A stretch of DNA of 8,094 nt from DATKMG01 sp035541995 (GCA_035541995.1 DATKMG010000732.1:1-8094), one strand, 5' to 3'; positions 1 to 6,234 are shown, counted from the first letter of the stretch. The notes: generated from the letters alone by a model not told the origin. Numbers and translations: made by a program.

Positions 1-41
1 TAGTCGTTGACCTCCTCGAGCGCGACGACCTCGAGGGGAAT
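1..41 (-). pseudogene. Remaining 3' part of the solute-binding protein frame, beyond an in-frame TAG
   Basis: Directly after the TAG at 44-42, the same reading frame stays open to the window edge and encodes IPLEVVALEEVND. This looks like the next segment of a family-3 solute-binding protein, where a beta strand after the second-lobe hinge is typically followed by a D-P-I-A-type motif. The frame is therefore not random read-through sequence. It is either the disabled 3' end of the gene or the part made after stop-codon suppression. The rest lies outside the window, so its true end cannot be given. The family likeness is judged by eye. Confidence 0.5.
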
Positions 42-713
42 CTACAAGTAGGGGTCGCGCTTCAACCGGGACTTGATCTCGATCTCGTCATAGTAGAAGG
101 CGAAGACCTTACCGTTGAGGACCTCTTCCCAGCACCGGTCGGCACTGGCCCGGGTGACGATACGGGCCTCGGGGAAATCGGCCTGCGCATACCCCACGTA
201 CGAGGTGCCCTCCGGCACCACGATCTCCACTCCTGGCCGGCGCAAACCCTGACGTCCGGTGATGCCGTCGCCCAACTGGGCCAGGCGCAATCGATTGACC
301 ACCACCGTGGGATGGACCAGAAGGTACGGTCGGCTCATGAGCACCTCCTGAGCACGGCTCGTGGTCTTGCTCAGGACGCAGATGCCCAGATCGGCCTGCC
401 TCTCCCGGACACGGGTCAAGACCTGCTCGTAGTTCTTGGCGGCGCGATCGAGCTCGAGTCGAACACCCAGATCCTGGGCCAGGGATCGGGCGAGATCCAC
501 CTCGTGCCCTTCCATTTCCCCGTCTGGCCCCCGGCAGTAATAGTACGGCAAATCTTCGGAGGGCATGGCAACCCGCAAGACGCCGCGGTCCTTTATGGCC
601 TGGATCTCCGGCGCACCGAGCGGTGTGGTCCCGGCCTGGGCCAGGCCCGCCCACAGCATGAGAAGCAGCGCGAGCGTCATGAGCGTGGTCGGAAGCTCGT
701 CCATCCGGTTCAT
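42..713 (-). CDS. Periplasmic amino-acid-type solute-binding protein (SBP_bac_3), prematurely stopped
   Basis: This is a periplasmic ligand-binding protein of the family that serves polar-amino-acid ABC transporters. From the ATG at 713 it has 223 residues. Residues 1-27 form a signal peptide with a hydrophobic core (LMTLALLLMLWAGL) ending in AQA before Gly; no lipobox Cys is present. The first lobe follows: GVLRVAMPSEDLPYYY, then GHEVDLARSL (about 69-78), the family signature position. Next comes KTTSR (116-120), whose Arg normally binds the ligand carboxylate. A second-lobe Asp sits in FYYDE (about 209). The frame is open back to an ATG at 785, overlapping the phosphatase gene, but 713 (or 731) gives a sensible signal peptide; no strong Shine-Dalgarno decides it. 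The protein stops after RDPYL, roughly 60 residues short of E. coli GlnH-type relatives. The frame continues in family-like sequence past the TAG, so the protein is probably broken or needs read-through. No transporter permease or ATPase is visible. Confidence 0.75.
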   Translation of the reverse strand: MNRMDELPTTLMTLALLLMLWAGLAQAGTTPLGAPEIQAIKDRGVLRVAMPSEDLPYYYCRGPDGEMEGHEVDLARSLAQDLGVRLELDRAAKNYEQVLTRVRERQADLGICVLSKTTSRAQEVLMSRPYLLVHPTVVVNRLRLAQLGDGITGRQGLRRPGVEIVVPEGTSYVGYAQADFPEARIVTRASADRCWEEVLNGKVFAFYYDEIEIKSRLKRDPYL

Positions 714-734
714 TCGGTTATCTGACCCCATCCA

Positions 735-760
735 CGGAGGGCGAATGATGGCATCCTCCG
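735..760. repeat. Short inverted repeat between the phosphatase and binding-protein genes
   Basis: CGGAGG at 735-740 and CCTCCG at 755-760 are perfect 6-base complements around a 14-base loop. On the minus strand the GGAGG half is the only Shine-Dalgarno-like string upstream of the binding-protein start codons, and here it could be paired. There is no T-tract, so this is not a typical terminator. It could be a chance match. Confidence 0.25.
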
Positions 761-763
761 AAC

Positions 764-2599
764 TCACGAGGGCTGCCGCTGCCATGCGAGCAGCGTAATA
801 TCATCGTACTGGTCGCCCTCCTGGAACTCCATCACCGCCGACTGGATCGCCTGGCAGAGGGCCTCCGGCTCCCGACGGGCCTGGTCACGCATCAGGTTCA
901 TCAGCTGTTGTTCCCCGAACAGGGCGCCTCCGGGGGCGTGGGCCTCGGTCACGCCGTCGGTGTAGATCAGACAGACCTCGCCCGGAATCAGGGTGAAGGT
1001 CCCGGTGTTGAAGGTCAGCCCGGGGAAGGGTCCCACCATCATGTCCTTCAGGGTGGGAACGGTTCGGAGTCTTCCGTCCGTGCCGAGCACCAGGGGCTCG
1101 TTGTGGCCGCCGTTGGCGTAGACACAGTCGCCCGTCTTCGGGTCGTAATAGGCGATGAACAGGGTGACGAACATGCCCTCCTCATTGTGGGCGGCCAGGA
1201 TGTCGTTGCAGGCAGCCATGGCGGCCGCCGGATCCGGTCGATCCGGACACGAGACCCGGAGCACCGAACAGGTGATGGCCATGAACAGGGCGGCCGGGAC
1301 GCCCTTGCCGGCGACGTCTCCCACCACGAGGGCATAGCGGCCATCGGGAAGGGGGAAGAAGTCGTAGAAGTCGCCGCCCACCTCCTTGGCGGGCTGGTAG
1401 AAAGCGTGGAGCGGAAACGCCTCCTGGACGGGCATGTTTCTGGGTAACATGGCCAGCTGAATTTCGTGGCCGGCCTGAAGCTCGCCTTCGATGCGGGCCT
1501 GCTGAGCGCGGGACCCCTCCAGTTCGCTGCGGATCCGCTCCCGTTCCGCCAGGCCGGCGGTCATCTGGTTGAAGCTGTGGGTCAGATAGCCCAGCTCGTC
1601 ATGGGTCGGGATCGGAGCCCGGTACTCGTAGTCGCCCGCGGCGACCCGAGCCGCTCCGCCGGCCAGCGCGAGGATCGGGCGGGAGAGAAACTGGCAGATC
1701 AGGATAATGACGATGGCGAGCAACAGGAGCGCGATGGCGGCACCGAAGGCGAAGAAGAGAGTCAGACGCCGCGCGGGAGCATCCACGGCCGCCTGGTCGA
1801 TCCGGAAAGCCACCGTCCAGCCGGCGCTCTTGATCGGGGAGAACGCCAGGTAATAGCCGTTCTGCGCGATCAGGCTCGCCCGGTTCGTTCTGAGCCAGTC
1901 CTCGAAGGCGCGGCCGTCGTGGCCATCCTGGATCCGCCTCTGAAGGATGTAGGATTCGTCCGGATGAGCGATGTAGCGGCCACTCTTGTCGACCACAAAG
2001 GCTTCCAGCGACTGTTCCCGGCCCAGCGCCCGCAGTTGCTGGAGGACATGGGCTGGGAAGACGTCCAGTGCCACGACCCCGGCGAAGCGTCCGTCTTGCC
2101 GCAGCGGGAAGCCCAGCGTGACGACCATCTCTCCAGTGTCGGCATCTTTGTACGGTTCTGAGAAGCTGCGCCCATCGGCGGCCTTGGTCTCCCGATACCA
2201 GGTCCGCTGCCGATGATCGTACCCGGGCTTGGGCGTCCAGGCCGGGTCGATGTAGACGCCGTTTTCCAGGCCGACGAAAGGAGCCTTGGTTTCGAACCGC
2301 TTGCCGAAGGCGCTCAGGCTGGCAGCCACCACAGCCGGGGACGTCATCCCCTTTTGTTCCAAAAAGACGGCCAGGGCGTTGACCAGTGCTCCCTCCTGCT
2401 TCAGCCAAGCGTCCACCGACTCGGCGCCACGGTTCAGGTGACCGATGACGCTGGCCTCCACCTCTTCCTTCACCACCTGGTGGGCGGTGGTATATAGGGT
2501 GTAGCCCAACACCAGCAGGACCGCCGCCGCTGAGCCCAGGATCGGCACCAGCATGCGCGTCCGGATCTTGCGGTTGAAGCGTGGCTCCGGTTCAGCCAT
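764..2599 (-). CDS. RsbU/IcfG-like PP2C serine phosphatase with periplasmic dCache sensor and HAMP domain
   Basis: This 611-residue membrane phosphatase is predicted to dephosphorylate STAS antagonists in response to a periplasmic ligand. TM1 lies at about 16-37. A periplasmic dCache domain covers about 38-277, including Y127, R132, W134, Y135, Y150, D152 and D179 and a second lobe with GRYIAHP. TM2 is at about 280-304, and HAMP at about 302-354 with a DELG motif. A charged helical linker follows at 350-382. The SpoIIE/RsbU PP2C domain covers about 390-607, with metal-binding acidic residues in GGDFYDFF (D410), GDVAGKG (D428), YTDGVTEA (D548) and QYDDITLL (D599/D600), so it looks catalytically intact. 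The ATG at 2599 is preceded by AAGAGG at 8 bases. It follows the kinase gene after a gap of about 520 bases and is clearly more G+C-rich than the genes upstream, so its history or promoter may differ. Its place in the cluster corresponds to icfG of Synechocystis. Confidence 0.93.
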   Translation of the reverse strand: MAEPEPRFNRKIRTRMLVPILGSAAAVLLVLGYTLYTTAHQVVKEEVEASVIGHLNRGAESVDAWLKQEGALVNALAVFLEQKGMTSPAVVAASLSAFGKRFETKAPFVGLENGVYIDPAWTPKPGYDHRQRTWYRETKAADGRSFSEPYKDADTGEMVVTLGFPLRQDGRFAGVVALDVFPAHVLQQLRALGREQSLEAFVVDKSGRYIAHPDESYILQRRIQDGHDGRAFEDWLRTNRASLIAQNGYYLAFSPIKSAGWTVAFRIDQAAVDAPARRLTLFFAFGAAIALLLLAIVIILICQFLSRPILALAGGAARVAAGDYEYRAPIPTHDELGYLTHSFNQMTAGLAERERIRSELEGSRAQQARIEGELQAGHEIQLAMLPRNMPVQEAFPLHAFYQPAKEVGGDFYDFFPLPDGRYALVVGDVAGKGVPAALFMAITCSVLRVSCPDRPDPAAAMAACNDILAAHNEEGMFVTLFIAYYDPKTGDCVYANGGHNEPLVLGTDGRLRTVPTLKDMMVGPFPGLTFNTGTFTLIPGEVCLIYTDGVTEAHAPGGALFGEQQLMNLMRDQARREPEALCQAIQSAVMEFQEGDQYDDITLLAWQRQPS

Positions 2600-2872
2600 G
2601 GTCGAGACCTCTTGATCTTGATAACTTGAACCAACATGCGGATCGGTGGGGGCCGGCCAACTCCGCTCACAGCGAGAGAGTTACTGCATTCCTCAAAGAA
2701 TCCGTGGCGAACTCCGGGACAACGCAAAATTCTCGCAACAAAGTATCCGCCCTGCGTGTTGGCTTCCGCGCGAAGCGCGAATGGCCCCGTTCAGCATTCA
2801 TTATGTTTGGTACGCCGTCGGTTTCTCGCACCGGGTGACCCCTGGACTATGTCGAAAGGTATCGCATTCGAG

Positions 2873-2910
2873 GGAAAACATCAAAACAAACAGCGACAGG
2901 GCCACCTGTC
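2873..2910 (-). terminator. Weak rho-independent terminator-like hairpin
   Basis: Read on the minus strand, GACAGG-tggc-CCTGTC forms a perfect 6-bp stem with a 4-base loop (2895-2910). It is followed by a T-rich tract, GCTGTTTGTTTTGATGTTTT. It lies about 210 bases after the kinase stop codon and about 270 before the phosphatase start, so it could end or attenuate the upstream transcript. The stem is short and the T-tract is interrupted, so efficient termination is doubtful. Confidence 0.35.
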
Positions 2911-3055
2911 TTCAAGATGTCAAACAATAATGGGAGGCTCGTGGGCGCCATTGCTGTCAAGAATCAGACTGGCGCAATCCACTTGTTTATTCCGTCCAGA
3001 AGTTCTTTGTTGTGTGCAAAGTACGCAGAGACGGGCAGCGACCGCAGAAAAGAAA

Positions 3056-3080
3056 CCCACAGAAGACCTCCCCACAGAAG
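3056..3080. repeat. Ten-base direct repeat, possible regulator site
   Basis: CCCACAGAAG occurs at 3056-3065 and again at 3071-3080, with start points 15 bases apart and no mismatch. It lies in the non-coding gap, 40-65 bases downstream of the kinase stop. Tandem direct repeats in a gap can be binding sites for a regulator, but a 15-base period puts the copies on roughly different helix faces and nothing else supports this. It may be chance. Confidence 0.25.
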
Positions 3081-3121
3081 CTCCTGCTCAATCCCCAGGA
3101 CGGCAGGCATTGCCGGACAGG

Positions 3122-3574
3122 TTATGCTTGGGCCGTCTCCCTGGTTTGGGTAGCAGGGGGGAGATGCTCGACAAAAATATTTCGGTTACGTCCGCGGACT
3201 CGCTCATACTTGAATTCGTCGATTCCCTTAATGGCCAAGAACAATCCCAATCCGCCAATCGGCCGGTCTTCCAGGGCTCGCGTCAGGTCTTCCTCTGTTG
3301 GCATTGTCTGCTGTAGGGGATTGAACGATTCGCCCTCATCCTCCAAGGTTACTGTCAGATTCTGATCATCTATCTCTGCCCGGACGACGACCTCGCCTGA
3401 AAGTCCTGCTGCTTGGTACCCATAGAGAATGATATTGGTGGCGATCTCGTCCACGGCAAGGCACAGATCATACGTCCGCTTCTTGTCCAATCCGGCCATT
3501 GTCGCCGCGGCCTTCACATAGTCGCGAATCAGACCCAGAGAATCGAGGGTCCCAGCAAATGCTTTACTGTCCAT
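3122..3574 (-). CDS. RsbW/SpoIIAB-like anti-sigma factor serine kinase (GHKL ATPase)
   Basis: This 150-residue cytoplasmic kinase of the HATPase_c_2 (GHKL) family is predicted to phosphorylate a Ser on the STAS proteins encoded next to it. The N-box is LAVDEIATNI, with E43 and N47 at the spacing of the catalytic Glu and Mg-coordinating Asn of SpoIIAB. The G1 box is DEGESF (79-84), and the G2 box is RPIGGLGLFL (104-113). All ATP-binding elements are present, so it should be active as a kinase. Its length fits single-domain RsbW proteins. It starts 50 bases after the STAS gene at 3625-3945, in the same direction, which fits an RsbV-RsbW pair. The Shine-Dalgarno is weak (GAGA-like), so translation may rely partly on coupling. 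A classical RsbW also binds a sigma factor, but none is encoded here, so the output partner is unknown. It is the counterpart of the Rsb-type kinase in the Synechocystis icfG cluster. Confidence 0.92.
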   Translation of the reverse strand: MDSKAFAGTLDSLGLIRDYVKAAATMAGLDKKRTYDLCLAVDEIATNIILYGYQAAGLSGEVVVRAEIDDQNLTVTLEDEGESFNPLQQTMPTEEDLTRALEDRPIGGLGLFLAIKGIDEFKYERVRGRNRNIFVEHLPPATQTRETAQA

Positions 3575-3624
3575 GTCGGCATTCTCGCGAAAACGAGTTC
3601 ATCGCATGCCCAGAGTCGGTTCAT

Positions 3625-3945
3625 TCACTCTGGATATTCGTTGACGATGTGCACGCTGTGATGGAAGCCTGTCATCTGCAAGGTATCGATAATGGGCTGC
3701 TGAGGACTGACGATATAAATCGGCACATCTACTCCAAGCTTCTGCTTTGCAAAAATCAGAACGCGCAAGCCCGCCGACGCCATAAAGGCCAGATCTTTAA
3801 CCATCAGGACCAGTTGCTTCGGCTTTTGGGCGGCAACCTTTTCAATTTCCGTCCTGAACGCGTTCGCAGAGCTGGCATCCAGCTCGCCGGAAAGGAAAAA
3901 CCTGGCAACATCATTCGTGATTTGAGACGAAACACTGAAAGACAT
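3625..3945 (-). CDS. STAS-domain anti-sigma factor antagonist (RsbV/SpoIIAA-like)
   Basis: This single STAS domain is the switch protein phosphorylated by the RsbW-like kinase and dephosphorylated by the RsbU-like phosphatase. With the start at 3945 it has 106 residues. The sequence runs through FFLSGELDASSA, the LVLMVKDLAFM strand and then ASAGLRVLI. The Ser of ASAGL (S57 in this numbering) aligns with the phosphorylated Ser58 of SpoIIAA. The frame opens at an ATG at 3969, but that codon has no good ribosome site. The ATG at 3945 has a near-perfect GAGGAGG five bases upstream and gives the usual STAS N-terminus, so 3945 is chosen. The gene lies 61 bases after the debranching enzyme and 50 before the kinase. 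Its immediate link to the kinase makes it the likely primary RsbV. It could instead act on a non-sigma target, as in several partner-switching systems. Confidence 0.9.
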   Translation of the reverse strand: MSFSVSSQITNDVARFFLSGELDASSANAFRTEIEKVAAQKPKQLVLMVKDLAFMASAGLRVLIFAKQKLGVDVPIYIVSPQQPIIDTLQMTGFHHSVHIVNEYPE

Positions 3946-3957
3946 CGCTGCCTCCTC
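3946..3957 (-). promoter_or_regulatory. Strong Shine-Dalgarno that sets the STAS start at 3945
   Basis: On the minus strand GAGGAGG ends five bases before the ATG at 3945-3943 (complement CCTCCT at 3951-3956). It lies inside the first codons of the longer frame that begins at 3969. A consensus site at ideal spacing there argues that translation starts at 3945. Confidence 0.7.
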
Positions 3958-4006
3958 TGCCTTGGCCATTGACCGCTTCGCTACCTAATCTTTATGCAGC
4001 CAGGAA

Positions 4007-6139
4007 TTATCGTCCCACCAACGCCATGACTCCCCGCGGGCCGATCAGGATGGTGTTCTGATCCTCAAGCACGGGTTCCTGACCGATTTCGTGGATGTCT
4101 TCGGGAGACGGCATGCTCGTATTCGCAAACACATACCAATTTCGCCCAACAGGCAATGCGGGAAGGTTAAAGCTCAGCGCCTCCCAGTACATATTCATCG
4201 CAATGTAAATGAAATCGTCCTTTGCCTGACCCTGTTTTGCATGTTCTCCACACAGCAGGAAGGCAAAGACACGACTATGAAAGGACCAATCGCAATTCCA
4301 CGCTTGGGTTCCATGAAAACTGATATCCGGATAACCGCTGCCGATATAATCACGGTGCTGGAAATGGTACCGATTTCGCAGGACCGGATGGGCATGCCTG
4401 AACTGAATCATTTTACAGGCAAACCGAAATAGGTCGCTGTCCTTCTCCCGCAGACTCCAGTCCAGCCAATTCAGCTCGTTGTCCTGACAATAGGTGTTGT
4501 TGTTTCCGTTCTGGGTTCTTCCCATCTCATCACCCATCAGGATCATGGGGATCCCCTGGCTGACCAGGAGCAGCGTGAGCGCGTTCTTGATTTGTCGACG
4601 GCGAAGAGAGTCTATGTCCGCGTTGTCGGTGTCACCCTCCCACCCGCAGTTCCAGCTGTTGTTGTCGTTGGCGCCATCGTTGTTGTCTTCTCCGTTCGCC
4701 TCGTTGTGTTTGCCGTTAAAAGAGAATAAATCGCGGAGGGTGAAGCCATCATGGCACGTGATGAAATTGACGCTCGCGGTGGGGCCACGGTAGTAATACA
4801 GATCAGGTGAACCCTGAATGCGCTGGGAGAGTTCGCCAACCTGTCCGGGATCACTTCCCAAAAACTTCCGGAGAGTATCGCGGTATTTGCCATTCCACTC
4901 GGCCCATCGCCCGTAGGCTGGAAACGAACCAACCTGATAGAGGCCGCCTGCGTCCCAGGCTTCGGCAATCAATTTGCACTTGGCGAGAATCGGGTCGTGG
5001 GCCAGGGTCTCCAGCAGGGGGGGGTTTGCAAGCGGGTACCCCATGGGGTCGCGACCGAGGATGGACGCAAGATCAAAACGGAACCCGTCGATATGATACT
5101 CGGATGCCCAGTACCGCAGGCAGTCAAGCACCACGTTCCGCACAACGGGGTTGTTGCAGTTGAGGGTGTTGCCGCACCCCGAAAAGTTGAAGTAGTACCC
5201 CTCGGGCGTGAGCATGTAGTAGATTCGATTATCGATGCCTCGAAAAGATATTGTGGGTCCGCGGTGATCTCCTTCGGCAGTGTGGTTAAAGACAACGTCA
5301 AGTATGACTTCAATCCCGTTGCCGTGGAGGTGCTTGATTACGGTCTTTAATTCATCCACCTGCATTCCGAGGTGTCCCGTAGCGGCATATCCCATCTTGG
5401 GTGCGAAAAATCCGAGGGTGCTATACCCCCAGTAATTCACGAGTAACTGACCCGTCTCGGGATGCTTCCGGCTGTTTTCCCACTCATCGAATTCAAAAAT
5501 AGGCATCAATTCAAGGCAGTTGATCCCCAATTCCTTCAGATAGGGAATCTTCTCTCGGATGGCGGCGAAGGTCCCAGGATGCTTGACCCGTGAAGAAGGA
5601 TGCTTCGTGAAGCTCCGGACATGCATCTCGTAAACGACGAGGTCTTCGATCGGGGTTTCGAGTGGACGATCGTCTTCCCAGTCGAAGTCCTCAAACACGA
5701 GCCGGGCTCGATGCTGGTATACGTCATTCCAGTCAGGCTGCTGAAGCCAGACATCGCGTCCCCCGATCGCTTTCGCATAGGGGTCACAGAGGATCTTGGC
5801 CCTATCGAAGCGGTGGCCTGCTCCAGGATCCCACGGGCCATCAAAGCGATACCCATATTCAATGTTTTCGACGTCCAGATCGAAAACGATCATACAGTAC
5901 ACGTTACCGATACGGAACTCCTCGGGGAAGGGGATTTCCACCAAGGGCTTCGGGGCCCTTTTCTCGAACAACACCAGCGTACATGCGATGGCTGCGCTGG
6001 AGAAAATCGAGAAATTGACGCCATTCGGCACGAGCGTGGCGCCGAAGGGAATCGGTCGTCCGCGCCGGAATTTAAGCCCCTCATGTTCATGGGTGGGATA
6101 ATAATCGATGCGCTGGTCCAATAGTTGATCAATTGTCAT
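4007..6139 (-). CDS. glgX: Glycogen debranching enzyme, isoamylase/GlgX type (GH13)
   Basis: This 710-residue cytoplasmic enzyme is predicted to hydrolyse alpha-1,6 branch links in glycogen or limit dextrins. An N-terminal CBM48-like domain covers about 30-130 (PFGATLVPNGVNFSIFSS). The GH13 barrel follows with all four conserved regions: DVVFNH (281-286), GFRFDLA (nucleophile D356), IAEAWD (acid/base E393) and TCHDGFTL (D464). GlgX-specific stretches include the Asn/Asp-rich GEDNNDGANDNNSWN, GDEMGRTQNGNNNTYCQDNE, and a C-terminal beta domain. Length and motifs are complete. Region III, EAWDAGGLYQVGSFP, resembles plant and cyanobacterial isoamylases more than E. coli GlgX (EPWD), so isoamylase is an equally valid name. 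The start at 6139 has AAGAGG five bases upstream. The gene sits between two STAS genes, an unusual setting for a metabolic enzyme and the one described for the isoamylase of the Synechocystis icfG cluster. An 8-C run (5017-5024) lies within the frame without breaking it. Confidence 0.95.
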   Translation of the reverse strand: MTIDQLLDQRIDYYPTHEHEGLKFRRGRPIPFGATLVPNGVNFSIFSSAAIACTLVLFEKRAPKPLVEIPFPEEFRIGNVYCMIVFDLDVENIEYGYRFDGPWDPGAGHRFDRAKILCDPYAKAIGGRDVWLQQPDWNDVYQHRARLVFEDFDWEDDRPLETPIEDLVVYEMHVRSFTKHPSSRVKHPGTFAAIREKIPYLKELGINCLELMPIFEFDEWENSRKHPETGQLLVNYWGYSTLGFFAPKMGYAATGHLGMQVDELKTVIKHLHGNGIEVILDVVFNHTAEGDHRGPTISFRGIDNRIYYMLTPEGYYFNFSGCGNTLNCNNPVVRNVVLDCLRYWASEYHIDGFRFDLASILGRDPMGYPLANPPLLETLAHDPILAKCKLIAEAWDAGGLYQVGSFPAYGRWAEWNGKYRDTLRKFLGSDPGQVGELSQRIQGSPDLYYYRGPTASVNFITCHDGFTLRDLFSFNGKHNEANGEDNNDGANDNNSWNCGWEGDTDNADIDSLRRRQIKNALTLLLVSQGIPMILMGDEMGRTQNGNNNTYCQDNELNWLDWSLREKDSDLFRFACKMIQFRHAHPVLRNRYHFQHRDYIGSGYPDISFHGTQAWNCDWSFHSRVFAFLLCGEHAKQGQAKDDFIYIAMNMYWEALSFNLPALPVGRNWYVFANTSMPSPEDIHEIGQEPVLEDQNTILIGPRGVMALVGR

Positions 6140-6158
6140 GTCAGCCTCTTTAGCCTTC

Positions 6159-6181
6159 CATCAGTCTCGTCTCGCCTGATG
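6159..6181. repeat. Inverted repeat upstream of the debranching enzyme
   Basis: CATCAG (6159-6164) and CTGATG (6176-6181) form a perfect 6-base inverted repeat around an 11-base centre, 20-42 bases upstream of the debranching-enzyme start, in the 95-base gap after the upstream STAS gene. It could be an mRNA hairpin or an operator half-site pair. There is no T-tract, so it is not a clear terminator. A match of this size can arise by chance. Confidence 0.25.
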
Positions 6182-6234
6182 CAAAGGACCGTCGGGGTGA
6201 TGCCTGTCCCGAGGCCACAGCACCGAGTGGAACC

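Larger units (their letters stand above)
2600..3121. other. Gap of about 520 bases with no convincing gene
   Basis: This stretch separates the kinase gene from the phosphatase gene, in an otherwise tightly packed co-directional block. I read both strands. The plus-strand frames here either run on as antisense of the kinase gene or have no family features, and the longest minus-strand candidates are short. What it does hold is a weak terminator-like hairpin (2873-2910), a 10-base direct repeat (3056-3080), a small GC hairpin (CGCGC-GAA-GCGCG at 2767-2779) and a Shine-Dalgarno for the phosphatase at 2608-2613. It is the natural place for a separate phosphatase promoter. TTGACA-like boxes occur on the minus strand, but none has a good -10 at proper spacing, and I found no sigma-54 match. 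Confidence 0.6.

Noticed and set aside
312..725. Plus-strand open frame of 137 codons
   Set aside because: It is antisense to the solute-binding protein, which has clear family motifs on the other strand.
1466..2161. Plus-strand open frame of 231 codons
   Set aside because: It is fully antisense to the phosphatase gene in G+C-rich DNA, where the complementary frame stays open by codon bias. The protein has no domain features.
1599..2408. Minus-strand open frame of 269 codons in another register
   Set aside because: It lies inside the phosphatase gene. The phosphatase register carries the dCache, TM2 and HAMP features, while this one is Arg/Gly/Pro-rich shadow sequence.
2767..2779. CGCGC-GAA-GCGCG hairpin as a terminator or operator
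   Set aside because: The stem is 5 bp with a 3-base loop and no T-tract on either side. It is common in G+C-rich sequence.
3101..3115. CGGCA-ggcat-TGCCG hairpin right after the kinase as a terminator
   Set aside because: The stem is only 5 bp and no T-tract follows on the minus strand, so termination is not supported.
2600..3121. Sigma-70 or sigma-54 promoter for the phosphatase gene
   Set aside because: TTGACA boxes are present on the minus strand, but the nearest CATTAT-like -10 is 22 bases away and the others have none. No GGCAC-N5-TTGCA match was found.
2636..3316. Plus-strand open frame of 226 codons across the gap
   Set aside because: Its right third is antisense to the RsbW-like kinase. 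The protein has no recognisable family features, a shuffled-looking composition rich in Arg, Ser and Pro, and no good ribosome site.
4660..4700. GTT/GTC-rich repetitive stretch that looks like a microsatellite
   Set aside because: It encodes the Asn/Asp-rich segment conserved in isoamylase/GlgX enzymes (GEDNNDG...NNSWN), so the repetition is explained by protein sequence.
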